64,000 bases of DNA from Latrodectus hesperus (GCA_037975125.1 CM075853.1:76423609-76487608); one strand, 5' to 3'. Shown: positions 20,806 through 31,296, counted from the first letter of the stretch. Notes: generated by a model not told the origin, from the letters alone. A program made the numbers and translations.

Positions 20806-23800
20806 GATATTCAAATTATACTTAATACAGGATTCTATAATTTTGCAAATAAAATTCAGTTTGATACAAAATTGTGTTTTGGAATAATTATTATTGAAAT
20901 AAATTATTGTTTTCAGTTGGTGAAAAACAATTAAAGATACAATCCCTTATTTAAAGTCATTAAAACGAAATTAAAAGTTCAGTATAGCATAAATTTAAGA
21001 TGGCATTATACACACAAATTTTACTGGTATAATACTGATTTTTTAAATGTGGAATTGAATTAAAAATAAATTTTGTTTGGGACTATAACAATAAAGCATA
21101 TCATAAAAATTATTTCAATTAGCACTGTCGTGCTATTTTATTAATTATTAGTGATACACATATGTTTGTATGTATATGATAAGCTGTTTATATTGTTAAC
21201 TTCTCGGTCAAACTCGGTTCTTATTCTGAGTCTAAAGGGCGTTCAGGCTATTCTGAGAGTCCGTAGAAGGACCGGATCTTTACCTGTCAAAATTTTACTG
21301 TGCTGTTATTGTAGTTTCGAGACGTGATGTGTCAGGTAAGCTTTCGGTTTAGACTTTCGGATAGGAATTAAAATCAAAAACTATTTGCTGCGTTTAGCAG
21401 CTTTGAATTTCAGAAATAGTCACACAAACGCAACGAAACGTACAAATATTTAATAACTGAACCATTTTAAATACTCTTATGAGATCATAGCAGCATTATG
21501 GGGAAAGATGTTCTCGAGTATGGACGGTCACGAATTCGATATCTCATTCCCCTGACGGTCGTAGAGCTTAAGCAGTCCATACACGTTAAACATTGGTATG
21601 CTTCATTCCCATCCCTTGGTTTGAAGAGAAGCTCCTTCTAAACTTTCAGGATGCTTTGAAAAAGAGGTTACAGGCTTAGGTTTCGATTATGTTACTTGAT
21701 AATGGTTGAACATTTTGATAAGAAAAGTTAAATCTTCCAAAATAAACTGATATCATGATTTTGTTTTGAAATAAATGTTACGTTTTGTTTATATATGACT
21801 ATGTATTTTTATATTTATTATGCTAAATAATGTTAAGTCATGTCTTCAGGAGCTATTGTAGCTTAAAAAATATTCTGAGTGTAATGAAAGTATACTAATG
21901 TTTTGAAAATGATTACAATATTGTTATTTTTCAGTATTAGTAATTTCATTATTAAAATATCTAGCATTTCGTGCATTTTTAAAAAAATATATTTTAGAAA
22001 TCCGTATGAGAATTTTATAGACTGAGTTTAACAACTTGTGAGGAAATACATTGCTTGTAATTCTTAATATATTTTCGGTCATTAATACTAAAAATTTTAA
22101 ATAATAAAAATGAGTACTCTTTCGTTATCAGCTTTATATAAGCATTTTTGTTATTTTTGACGTAATAATTTCGAGATGTAGAACTGATTCCAGTATGGAT
22201 GACATTTTAAGTCTATATTCTTAAGTTCAAAATGAAATATATACTGCTTTCCTTAATTCTGGAAAAATCCCTCTCCTGGTTGTAATTTCAGTCTTACGTG
22301 AAAAGAAGCATATATATATTAATTTGCATTACTTGGATTTTTCGAAGTTATTTAATGTTGCGAATATTTTCGAAGTTATTTTGTATAGCTCTTGAATTAA
22401 TCAAGTATGATGAATATTTTCAGAATTTTATTTGGATTAGTATTCAAATATGTTTCAGATTTATGTATAATAATTCTGACTGCAATTACTATTAATTAAA
22501 AAAAACTATATGTTAAATTTTGAATTTTCCCCCCCAAAAAATTTAGTTATTTTTTAAATTGTTAAACATTAGATTATTTTTCAAATTATTGAGCACTAGA
22601 TTATTTTTCAAATTATTAAACACTTGGTTATTATTCCGTTTAATATGACCGTTAGCGAAAACTGTTTGAGCAGAACTATTTACTTTTTATGATCGATTTT
22701 CATTAAAACAAATCAATTGCAAGCTTTTCATATGCGAACAATTTCAATATTATAAAATCTATAGCCAAAAGAGGGAAAACCTGCTTTACCCGCACAAATA
22801 AAAAAAAATTGTGTAGGATTGCAAAAAAAATGTTTTTTCCTGCCCTCCATATACACAATAAGCGTACTTAGTAACCGATATTTTTCTAGATTCTGACTCG
22901 CGAACTGAGCTAGATTCACCAAAATTAAATATCATTGTCATAAATGATCGCTTGGCAACTTTTTTACGCACCACGTGAAATAACCTTACCAAATATCATT
23001 TATGTGTATGAAAAGTTTTAAGTTAGACCAGAATTTCACTAAATTTAAATTGTTTACATTTTCGAATTTTTTACTTGTTTAATAATCAATTATTCTATTA
23101 GGCAGAAGTTACATTTTAACAGATTACTAATATTACATTTAACTTGATTTAAAAATATATTTAAATTAAGGGTGTCTCTCTTGATCTTGTTATGGTGTAA
23201 AACTTGAAAAGGAAACTTTAAAAATTTAAAAATCGCTTTAAAAGCTTATCAAACTAAAAACATTTTTAAAAAATGCAAAAACTTTCGGTTTTTAACATTT
23301 CTTTTCTTGCATTTTAAAAAAATTTTTTGTACGAAATTTATCACTTCTTTAAATGTTTTTTTTACAAAATGTGACCACGAAGTGACCAGCCTCAATCCTG
23401 GGAAGTCCCTTTCTTGTTGAACACGTGAGAAAATCGAAAATGAAAAATTTGCATAAATACAGATTTTTTCTAACGTGCATAGACCTTTGCAAGCACGATG
23501 ATTCTCATCAAGGTCATATTGCATTTTACTTATGGGATAAAGGTAATGCATTTAGCCAATAGGCTACTGCAATTTCCTTGAGTAAAAAGAATGAAAATAT
23601 CATGCATATTGGGGACATAAATTTACTTAATGAATGGTGATATGTATCTGGCTACTGATTTCTGTCGACTGAAAAATTGCGTAATATAACCAATCTCCTC
23701 GTAATTTTTCAGCTAAATCAAGTAACGATTTCAATATTTGAGCTGTAACCCTTTTCTCTACTCTATGTTCTCTTTCATTACACTCAACCTTAACTTTTGT

Positions 23801-23929
23801 GGAATTCTTCATGTGCATCAGCATTCTTGGTTTTCGATCGAGTAAGGTAAGGTACCCGCTATCTCTCGTTCACAAGAATGACGCTTTTCCCCTTCTAACT
23901 CCTTCTGGTTACAAATTTGTTTATTATAT

Positions 23930-24537
23930 TGTACCGAGCTTCACAGGTTCGTGTCGATTGAGAGTTGAATAAAGCAACCACTTAATGAACACAAGACTTT
24001 TATTCGTAAGAACTTCACTAAATAAACGAAATTCCCGCTGTAACAGTCACAATTATACAGCTACAATTCGTCAGATATAATAAGAAACAGCTTCCAATCA
24101 CAGGTCTCAAATACCTCAGACAGAGAACAACTAGCAGTCACAATTAATCGTCTTCACTCACTGACTGTCTTCACAAAAACTCTACTGACTCTTCCATGTC
24201 GGGCTGCGGTATTTATACCTGACTTGGCGGAGAAATCTACCAATTTCGCCAAGGCTCTGGAAGCTTCTAGACTATCTCGGAAAATATTGGTCCTAGAGCT
24301 TAGGTGATGGATGTTTCCAGAAGTATCGATTTCTCGCCAAGTCGCCAAGAATCTCGCCAACCGTCGCCAAGTCACCAAGAATCTCGCCAACTGTCGCCAA
24401 GTCGCCAAATCATTAGGAAATCCGCTTTTAAACTACAACACGTCTAAATACCGCAATTTTTGCCCAAAATGTGAGAATTTCCGATCTGTCTGAGATATTT
24501 TAAGACAAATATAATCATTGTTTATAAATTTGTAACA
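23930..24537 (-). repeat. gypsy 3' LTR
   Basis: 608 bases; I see no difference from 27525-28132. It contains TATTTATA (24210-24217), which on the minus strand reads TATAAATA, and a minisatellite with CTCGCCAA/GTCGCCAAG units at about 24331-24416. The 84-codon minus-strand and 60-codon plus-strand frames inside it are LTR artefacts and recur in the other LTR. Confidence 0.95.
24331..24416. repeat. minisatellite inside the LTR
   Basis: Tandem variants of GTCGCCAAGTCACCAAGAAT and CTCGCCAAC in a unit of about 30 bases. The same array lies at about 27926-28011 in the other LTR and is not expanded in the related solo LTR at 5510-6064. Confidence 0.8.
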
Positions 24538-24549
24538 TTGCCCCCTCTC
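24538..24549 (-). other. polypurine tract of the gypsy element
   Basis: On the sense strand GAGAGGGGGCAA immediately precedes the 3' LTR. This is the expected primer site for plus-strand DNA synthesis. Confidence 0.8.
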
Positions 24550-24728
24550 AAGGACTGCACGTCCCGGGCAGTACAATCCCCTGATAGGAGGCCAAATTTA
24601 ATATAAAAGAATTTACATTTCAAGAGGATACAGAGCACATTACATACACAAGCAACTAAAAATACAAGAAAATAGAAAAGATTAAAATTATCTATACTAT
24701 TTACAAAGAGACCATGGTCTACTAATTT

Positions 24729-27494
24729 TTACTTTACATTACGATAAGGAGCTAATCTATCATAATGTACTACCTTTGGTTTTGAGGAAGATGATTTCCT
24801 TATACGAACCACGACGTCGTTCAGTCTTTTTAGGACTGTGTAGGGACCTTCCCAGTTGGCTTGCAACTTTGGAGAAAGTCCTTTACGTCGAATCGGGTTC
24901 CACAACCAAACTTTGTCGCCTTCTTGAAATTCACGTCCTGTCGCTCTTGTGTCATACCTTGTCTTCATTCTTTCGGTCGTCAGGTTGATTCGGTCTCGAG
25001 CGAAGTTATGGACATCTTCAAGACGTGCCTGAAGGTCTCGAAGGTATTCCTCTGGCGATGAAGATGTATCCGGTGGACGACCAAACTGAAGATCACAAGG
25101 GAGACGAAGTTCGCGACCAAAGAGCATCTGTGAAGGAGTATATCCGGTAGTCTCATGGACAGCACTGCGATATGCAAGCAGAAACAGCGGTAGCTTCAAA
25201 TCCCAATCTTGCTGATTTCTGGAAACCATAAGTGAGAGATTATTCAAGATGGTTCTGTTAAATCTCTCTACCATGCCGTCCGATTGTGGGTGTGGTGGCG
25301 TGGTCTGCGTCTTGTCTATTCCGAGAATTTGACACATTCCTTTAAACACAACAGAGGTGAAATTTGTCCCTTGATCAGAATGGATTTGTAAGGGTGTGCC
25401 GAATCTGGAAACCCATTGATGCACTAGAACCTCGGCTACTGTAGTCGCCTCTTGATCGGGGATTGCAAACGCTTCAGGCCACTTAGTAAAGTAGTCCATG
25501 ACAACTAGTATGTATTTGTTGCCATTTGAAGATCGTGGTAAAGGACCCAAAATGTCTAATGCTATTCGCTCAAAAGGTGCTCCTACGTTGTACCGCTGCA
25601 ACCTTCCTCGGCTACGTTTCTTCGGTCCTTTACGTGCCGCACAGTCATCACAAGATTGGCACCATTTCTCTACATCTTGTCTCGTTTTGCTCCAATAGAA
25701 GCGTTCTCGAACCTTCTGTAGAGTTTTCATTACTCCAAAGTGGCCTCCAGTTGAACTACTATGCAATTCTTTCAAAACATCTGAAATTCTTGATTTTGGA
25801 AGAACAAGCTGCCATTTGAAATTACGTCCATCATCGGACTCCCATTTCCTGTATAAGACACCATTTCTTATATGGAGTGAGTCCCAAAGAGCCCAATATT
25901 GCTTAGTAGCAGGACTGTAGGTGGAGATATCCTGCCAACTTGGTTTCATACTGGAAGATTCTTTTAATTCAAGAATTGGATTTATATCTGGGTCTTCTTT
26001 TTGGGCTTCCCTAAGTCCTTCATCACTCCATGGGTCTGGTTTTGATGGAGGTGAAACAGTAACTTGGCGTACCGAAGTATTTATCAGCTGATAGTTCTTC
26101 TCTACTCTAGAACAGTATCGGCAGCTTTCATTACACGGTTTCCTTGATAATGCATCAGTATTTCCATGAAGAGTTTCTTTGCGTTGACGTATTTCCATTT
26201 TAGGAATTCCACCATCTTTTGTTTTCGGACAGTATCTACGTACGTGTCCGACTCCACCGCAAGTCCAACACTGAATTTTCGTGTTTCTGCCACCTTTACT
26301 CAATTCTAAGCTACGTAATTTTCGCCGCAAATCTTCAATTTGCTTTCTTAGATCATAGTTCGTATCAATAGCAGAAACGGCTCTGATTGAGTGCTGGTCT
26401 TTACGCGTGGCCTGCTGGGCAGCCTCTATCTTATGTGCGTAGACTAGGGCAGATCCAATATCTTTGACATCGGCAAGTCGAAGTGTTTTCTGTATCTCCG
26501 GATCCCGCACACTATCGATGAAGTAATGGAGGGCCAAATCTTGACGTATCTCAGCTGGGCAGTCCGAAAATGCTAGATGGGAAAGTCGTTGAATATCGGC
26601 AGCCAATTCTTGCAGACTTTCACCCGCTTTTTGATAGCGGGACTTTAACTGTAGTCTGCTATATTCTTTAGTGCACTTATCTCCAAACCGCAGCTCAAGC
26701 GCACTCGATAGGGCTTGGAAATCGTGCCTCTGCTCCTCCGGAAGCGTCTCGAGGATGTCAGCCGCGTCTCCTCTTAAAGAAGCCGCCAGGTGAAAAGCTT
26801 GGGCTCGGGGATTCCATCCATTAGCTTCCGCTACCATCATAAACTGGGTCTTGTATACTTGCCAGGATGATTTCCCATCAAATGTTGAGAGTTTAATATT
26901 GGCTAGGGAAGGCACAAATGCCACGTTGGGTTCCTCATGTTTGTTTGACATTTGCTTCTCCAAGCTTTCAATCTTCTTATTCATATTGTCTAATGCTTCT
27001 TCAACGTTTTCTTCTATCTCCAGAACTTTAGTTTCAACTGAAGTTACCTTATCTTCCATTGCATTCATCTTCTCCTGAATGATGTTGGAGAATTCTTCTT
27101 TAACACTTACAATGTCCTTCTTAAGTTCCTTTTTAAGTTCCTCCTGTCCAGATTTTATCTCTTTCATCATCTCGGTTTTAATCTCTTCTTGTCCAGCTTT
27201 CATCTCTTCTTGTCTAGCTTTCATCTCTTCTTGTCCAGCTTTCATCTCTTCTTGTCTAGCTTTCATCTCCTCTTGTCCAGCTTTCATCTCCTCCTGTCCA
27301 GATTTTATCTCTTTCATCATCTCGGTTTTAATCGCTTCTTGTCCAGCTTTCATCTCTTCTTGTCTAGCTTTCATCTCTTCTTGTCCAGCTTTCATCTCTT
27401 CTTGTCCAGCTTTCATCTCAGCTATCTGCTCCGCTAATTTTTCGAGAAGACTTTTCATTAAATCCATATCCATTTTTCTTGTGACACGCTGCAT
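24729..27494 (-). CDS. gag-integrase fusion ORF of the deleted gypsy element
   Basis: I take ATG at 27494 as start because it lies downstream of the LTR and primer site; the frame is open into the LTR but without ATG. From it, 921 residues run to TAA at 24729. In order: a long coiled coil with EEMKAGQ heptads (about residues 25-190); a gag capsid-like region (about 200-390, with KLSTFDGKSSWQVYKTQF); a CCHC zinc knuckle CWTCGGVGHVRRYC at about 409-422; then directly the last residues of a gypsy RNase H (HGNTDALSR, from 443); and a complete integrase with an HHCC finger and catalytic D647, D707, E743 (35 residues between the last two). A GPY-type C-terminal module follows; I see no chromodomain. 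Protease and RT are absent. The junction keeps the frame. Family knowledge: gag packages RNA, integrase inserts cDNA. Whether this fusion works is unknown. Confidence 0.92.
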   Translation of the reverse strand: MQRVTRKMDMDLMKSLLEKLAEQIAEMKAGQEEMKAGQEEMKARQEEMKAGQEAIKTEMMKEIKSGQEEMKAGQEEMKARQEEMKAGQEEMKARQEEMKAGQEEIKTEMMKEIKSGQEELKKELKKDIVSVKEEFSNIIQEKMNAMEDKVTSVETKVLEIEENVEEALDNMNKKIESLEKQMSNKHEEPNVAFVPSLANIKLSTFDGKSSWQVYKTQFMMVAEANGWNPRAQAFHLAASLRGDAADILETLPEEQRHDFQALSSALELRFGDKCTKEYSRLQLKSRYQKAGESLQELAADIQRLSHLAFSDCPAEIRQDLALHYFIDSVRDPEIQKTLRLADVKDIGSALVYAHKIEAAQQATRKDQHSIRAVSAIDTNYDLRKQIEDLRRKLRSLELSKGGRNTKIQCWTCGGVGHVRRYCPKTKDGGIPKMEIRQRKETLHGNTDALSRKPCNESCRYCSRVEKNYQLINTSVRQVTVSPPSKPDPWSDEGLREAQKEDPDINPILELKESSSMKPSWQDISTYSPATKQYWALWDSLHIRNGVLYRKWESDDGRNFKWQLVLPKSRISDVLKELHSSSTGGHFGVMKTLQKVRERFYWSKTRQDVEKWCQSCDDCAARKGPKKRSRGRLQRYNVGAPFERIALDILGPLPRSSNGNKYILVVMDYFTKWPEAFAIPDQEATTVAEVLVHQWVSRFGTPLQIHSDQGTNFTSVVFKGMCQILGIDKTQTTPPHPQSDGMVERFNRTILNNLSLMVSRNQQDWDLKLPLFLLAYRSAVHETTGYTPSQMLFGRELRLPCDLQFGRPPDTSSSPEEYLRDLQARLEDVHNFARDRINLTTERMKTRYDTRATGREFQEGDKVWLWNPIRRKGLSPKLQANWEGPYTVLKRLNDVVVRIRKSSSSKPKVVHYDRLAPYRNVK
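27142..27425 (-). repeat. 21-bp heptad-encoding tandem array in gag
   Basis: Repeated TTTCATCTCTTCTTGTCCAG-type 21-base units encode seven-residue coiled-coil heptads (MKAGQEE, MKARQEE). A higher-order unit of about 150 bases, marked by GATTTTATCTCTTTCATCAT at 27151 and 27301, is also duplicated. The variant bases alternate between units, suggesting unequal exchange or slippage. Confidence 0.9.
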
Positions 27495-27502
27495 CAACTC
27501 TT

Positions 27503-27522
27503 CAATCCCGATTCTGACACCA
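27503..27522 (-). other. primer-binding site of the gypsy element
   Basis: Two bases inside the 5' LTR the sense strand reads TGGTGTCAGAATCGGGATTG. The first 11 bases are complementary to the 3' end of tRNA-Leu (ending TTCTGACACCA in animals), so tRNA-Leu is the probable primer. Confidence 0.7.
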
Positions 27523-27524
27523 GT

Positions 27525-28132
27525 TGTACCGAGCTTCACAGGTTCGTGTCGATTGAGAGTTGAATAAAGCAACCACTTAATGAACACAAGACTTTTATTC
27601 GTAAGAACTTCACTAAATAAACGAAATTCCCGCTGTAACAGTCACAATTATACAGCTACAATTCGTCAGATATAATAAGAAACAGCTTCCAATCACAGGT
27701 CTCAAATACCTCAGACAGAGAACAACTAGCAGTCACAATTAATCGTCTTCACTCACTGACTGTCTTCACAAAAACTCTACTGACTCTTCCATGTCGGGCT
27801 GCGGTATTTATACCTGACTTGGCGGAGAAATCTACCAATTTCGCCAAGGCTCTGGAAGCTTCTAGACTATCTCGGAAAATATTGGTCCTAGAGCTTAGGT
27901 GATGGATGTTTCCAGAAGTATCGATTTCTCGCCAAGTCGCCAAGAATCTCGCCAACCGTCGCCAAGTCACCAAGAATCTCGCCAACTGTCGCCAAGTCGC
28001 CAAATCATTAGGAAATCCGCTTTTAAACTACAACACGTCTAAATACCGCAATTTTTGCCCAAAATGTGAGAATTTCCGATCTGTCTGAGATATTTTAAGA
28101 CAAATATAATCATTGTTTATAAATTTGTAACA
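27525..28132 (-). repeat. gypsy 5' LTR
   Basis: Same sequence as 23930-24537 as far as I can read. On the sense strand the order is TATAAATA (27805-27812), then AATAAA at 27596-27601, then the LTR end, giving a plausible promoter, R region and polyadenylation signal. Confidence 0.95.
27805..27812 (-). promoter_or_regulatory. TATA box of the gypsy 5' LTR
   Basis: TATAAATA on the sense strand, embedded in GGTATAAATACCG. It lies about 200 bases upstream of the LTR's AATAAA. The related solo LTR keeps TATTTATA at the matching place. Confidence 0.65.
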
Positions 28133-29632
28133 ATATATTGCATTTACTTCCACTGTGTATTTCTGCCAACCAAACTTACTACTGCCAATCTCCCCTCGCC
28201 ATACAATCTTCACAGGATCGACTATCGAATCCAATAAGTTCTGCACATAAGAATAATGAAAAGTTTTATCTCCAGTCAACTGCTACCTTAGAACGTATCA
28301 GAAGAATGTCATGCATAGGAGTCCGTTAAATATGAACTAATTTTATAAATTAAAATATGCTTTTATTCTCAAAATTATAAAAGTATTATTATCAGATATC
28401 TAAAAATAATGATGGATTTATTTTGAAGAAATTAAAAAGTACATTTTCTTTAATTTCTTATTACTTCTCTCTTATACATTTTCGTTAAATTTTTTAATTT
28501 CATTCCTTATTTTTACTTGTTATAAAAAAAATAATGTGTAACAATAATGAGCCAAAATTGTAATCACCATTAAGGAGAAAAAATCATTGCAAAGTCAATG
28601 TAGATTGATTTTTATTAGAATATAATCCTTCTTCACTATCAGGACTTAATAACGCATTCATGAATTAGATTTTTAAAGGATCAGTATTTTAAATTTGCTA
28701 AAATGTCACTATAAGCTAAATATTTTGATTTTTTGTGTCTACAATACACGAGAGTATGTTTAGTTTATATATTAGTTTTCTGAACATTAACAGAATTTTA
28801 AATTGTAAACAAGTTTTATTTTGTTTTATTGTTTGTTTCTGAATTCTGAGAGTTAAATGAATTTCAGTGAAGTCATCTTTCTATATAAATTATAACTGAC
28901 TTAACCATTTTTAAACATGTAAAAAAATTAATGTTTGATTGAACATGTAAACACAAATTATGCGGAACAACGTGTGGAAAGTAATAGGTTAAAAGTGGAA
29001 CTATGCATCATTTATCCCCTGTGGGTTAACTTTTTAATTATTAAAAATATATTTTGAAAGCTTTTTATTAATATTTTAACTTCAATTTAATTTTTAAAAA
29101 TTTAATTATCCAATTGACTTTTAAAATTTCTTTCAATTATAAGTATTATTTAGGTAATAATTCCTTAGATTTGGTTTAATTTTACCTTTTTTGATGCACA
29201 AATTAATATCTAAGTTAGTCGAAAACAAAAGGCTTTTAACCTTCTTACTTGTAACATTTTGCATTCTGCGAAAACTTTGCCAAAAAAATTAACGATACTG
29301 ACAAAGGAGAGAGCTCAGAAATTCTGAAGCGCTCTCCTCAACAAATGCATCTGACATAAGCAGAAATGCTCCATTCATTTCTTTTTGTTCAATAATATCA
29401 CAATGCAGCCATAATTTCTTCTCAACGTTTTTTAATAGCTTGATTTGTTTATTATTTTATGAGCACATAGTGATCATTTGATGTGATAGGAAAATATGTG
29501 CGGCTTATCAACATAGAGTCGGAAATACTGCTAATATTTATAACCTAAAAGTGTAATGTTTAACTTAAATTTTCTTCTTTTTGTTTACTGGATTTGATAA
29601 TCATGATATCTCTGGACCTTAAGCCTTTTGCA
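28133..29632. other. AT-rich intronic stretch
   Basis: No gene or transposon recognised. A frame crossing 28028-28279 on the minus strand begins within the LTR end and is not convincing. Confidence 0.4.
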
Positions 29633-29668
29633 CTAAGCTCCAAATCCAAAACAACCTAGCTGCATCTA

Positions 29669-29903
29669 TTGGGTTGTTCGGAAAGTAATTTCTTTTTTCA
29701 CACCTGGATTCGTTTTTTGCTAGTAAAAACTAACCATTTTGAGAGTGTGGATTCATGGTACTAACAAAAAGATGACAAAAGTTTTTGCACTAGAGAATTG
29801 CAAATATACAATTCAATTACATTTTCATTCGCTATACGTTTTTCATTTTTATACTAATAACTCATAATCATTTTTATACGAAATAACTTTCCGAACAACC
29901 TAA
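29669..29903. mobile_element. mariner-type MITE with TA target duplication
   Basis: The 235-base element has inverted ends TTGGGTTGTTCGGAAAGT and, reverse-complemented from the right, TTAGGTTGTTCGGAAAGT. It is flanked by TA on both sides (29667-29668, 29904-29905). It has no coding capacity. The copy of the surrounding repeat at 3258-3640 lacks it at the corresponding position, which defines the insertion. The ends resemble those of mariner elements, whose transposase would have moved it. Confidence 0.9.
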
Positions 29904-30156
29904 TATTAGGGTCTCCCATTTTCTGTATATGTAGACATAAAGACCCTTTATAAATCTGAGGTTAGGTGCAATTTTTTAATATCAAGACTACCTGAAGTAA
30001 TCAATCAGGTGAAGACATGTCATGCATATACAATATAATGTACACATTTCCTCACTCTTACTGCATTTTCTTCATACAGTGTCTTACTGAAAAGTTCCAT
30101 CATATGTGAAGTTATTTTCTTTAACCTAACGAGGCAGTCATGTAACTAATAGCTTC

Positions 30157-30450
30157 TTACTCTATTTCATTTGTGGATATATTAAAAGTCATTATTATAT
30201 CTGGCACCGAAGGAGTTATTTCTACTCCTTCAGTTGATTTATTCTGGATTTCCTTATCTTTTAAAGACAGATCTACTTTAAAGGTTTTACCTGCATGAGC
30301 AGTGGTTTTAAATTTCAGGAAATAAAAACCCCTAGTGTTGCCTGGATTTCTGAGTGAGTCAAAATACTCTAATAATTCTCCTCGCATATTAAAGACCTTG
30401 TTAGGACACACTATAACCGCAGTGTCATTTACCTTAGTCAGAATCGCATA
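30157..30450 (-). pseudogene. unidentified coding-like frame inside dispersed repeat B
   Basis: The minus-strand frame is open from about 30462 to a stop at 30157. It includes WCYAILTKVNDTAVIVC, CPNKVFNMRGELLEYF and KTFKVDLSLKDKEIQNKS. Composition is balanced (charged and hydrophobic residues mixed), unlike the AT-noise frames nearby. The upstream edge is also present, in altered form, in copy A of the repeat. I do not recognise the protein. It may be a fragment of a gene or transposon protein carried by the repeat; no start codon or splice structure is convincing. Confidence 0.3.
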
Positions 30451-30729
30451 ACACCAATGCTACGGGTGGGGATTTGGGGCTTCTTTAAAGTTGTTTTTGT
30501 CAAAAAAAAAAAAAAAGAGAGAGAGAGAAAAGATGTTTGACGATCCACCTTCTGCCGATGCACTTGGTATCCGCTGAAGCCCCAGGAACATGAATTTTAG
30601 ACGTGATTGCTATCATTTGTTCAAAGCTAATGACAGTATGAGAGAGATTATGAAAATGACAGATTTAGAAACCGAAGTCATCGCAATTTTTATACATATT
30701 TTTAGATGTAGAAAACAAAAGACATAAAT

Positions 30730-30982
30730 ACACATTAATCTTGCGGTGGCCTGGTTGGTTAAGGCGTCTTTCTCATTATCGAAAGGTAGCGAGTTCGAAC
30801 CCCAGCTTAATCGAAGATCCGTTGTATTCACTAAGGAGGTTGAGGCACGTTAAAGCTGGTCCTGTTCTCAATGTCTTCCGAGTGAAATGATATCTCTGGG
30901 ATGGCAGGCTAAGGATTGGGGATCTTCTGCTTGGTCCCTATTTCAAAATCACGACAACACGCTAACGTAACCTTTGACACGT
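30730..30982 (+). mobile_element. tRNA-derived SINE (family c)
   Basis: The head at about 30741 has an A box TGGCCTGGTTGGTTAAGGCG and a B box GAGTTCGAACCCC, followed by a body (TTAAAGCTGGTCCTGTTCTC, GATGGCAGGCTAAGGATTGG). The acceptor arms do not pair, so it is not a working tRNA gene. A 10-base direct repeat, AGACATAAAT, lies at 30720-30729 and 30983-30992 and may be the target-site duplication. About 30 bases separate it from the next SINE. Confidence 0.78.
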
Positions 30983-31015
30983 AGACATAAATGTTCTATT
31001 TATGATAAAATCCTT

Positions 31016-31296
31016 CCTTTGTTGTTGTCTTGTACCAGCTAGGCTGGCATTATGGGGTGTCACCGCTCCACTTTTCCAACTGAACTGTATTTTGGGGTGG
31101 AGTCCGACTTCCTTAGTACACACATGCCATAGGTTCCCGATTATATTGTAGACAACTAATCCCAACACATTCATATAAAAAAGGACAAAGATAGGATCGA
31201 CACAGAGAGAAAGTACATACATACCCGAACTGGCATTCAATCCCAGGACCTCCTATCCACCGTCAGGCACTCTGACAGCTAGACAGGGTAGGTGGC
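31016..31296 (-). mobile_element. tRNA-derived-like SINE (family d) with perfect 12-bp target duplication
   Basis: Flanked by identical 12-base repeats, GATAAAATCCTT (31004-31015 and 31297-31308). On the minus strand it starts near GCCACCTACCCTGTCTAGC, has a B-box-like CTGGGATTGAATGCC, and ends in an AAC-type tail (GACAACAACAAAGG). The A box is poorly preserved. The duplication and tail fit target-primed reverse transcription by a LINE enzyme. Confidence 0.82.

Larger units (their letters stand above)
23930..28132 (-). mobile_element. Ty3/gypsy LTR retrotransposon, internally deleted, LTRs reading as identical
   Basis: The 4203-base element has two 608-base LTRs (23930-24537, 27525-28132), in which I find no difference on reading. 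Each starts TG and ends CA on the plus strand. A 4-base duplication, ATAT, flanks it (23926-23929, 28133-28136). On the minus strand, which is the sense strand, a primer-binding site follows the 5' LTR, a single open frame joins gag to integrase, and a polypurine tract precedes the 3' LTR. Protease, reverse transcriptase and most of RNase H are missing, so it is non-autonomous. Identical LTRs imply recent insertion, hence mobilisation in trans by a complete relative. Sense is opposite to the host SDR gene. Confidence 0.95.
29633..30615. repeat. dispersed repeat, copy B (interrupted by a MITE)
   Basis: It is related to 3258-3640 in the same order of blocks. Here the MITE 29669-29903 interrupts it, and an inner block of roughly 300 bases absent from copy A carries an open frame on the minus strand. 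The right-hand block contains GGGGCTTC, an A-run with AG dinucleotides, and CCACCTTCTGCCGATG. Family not recognised. Confidence 0.6.

Noticed and set aside
23249..23824. 100- and 65-codon minus-strand frames just left of the gypsy element
   Set aside because: Lys- and Phe-rich with no recognisable domain and no continuity between them; treated as AT-rich noise.
24331..24416. CRISPR-like array
   Set aside because: The repeated GTCGCCAAG units are contiguous and variable, without unique spacers, and lie within a retrotransposon LTR in a eukaryotic genome.
24154..24493. Short frames on both strands inside the gypsy LTR
   Set aside because: They recur identically in the other LTR and come from the CTCGCCAA minisatellite; no protein family is suggested.
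27079..27567. 162-codon plus-strand frame rich in SSCPAFIS repeats
   Set aside because: It is the complement of the heptad-encoding array in gag, and its repetition follows from the 21-base DNA period.
30741..30812. Possible functional tRNA gene
   Set aside because: A and B boxes are present, but acceptor and other arms do not pair and a SINE body follows.
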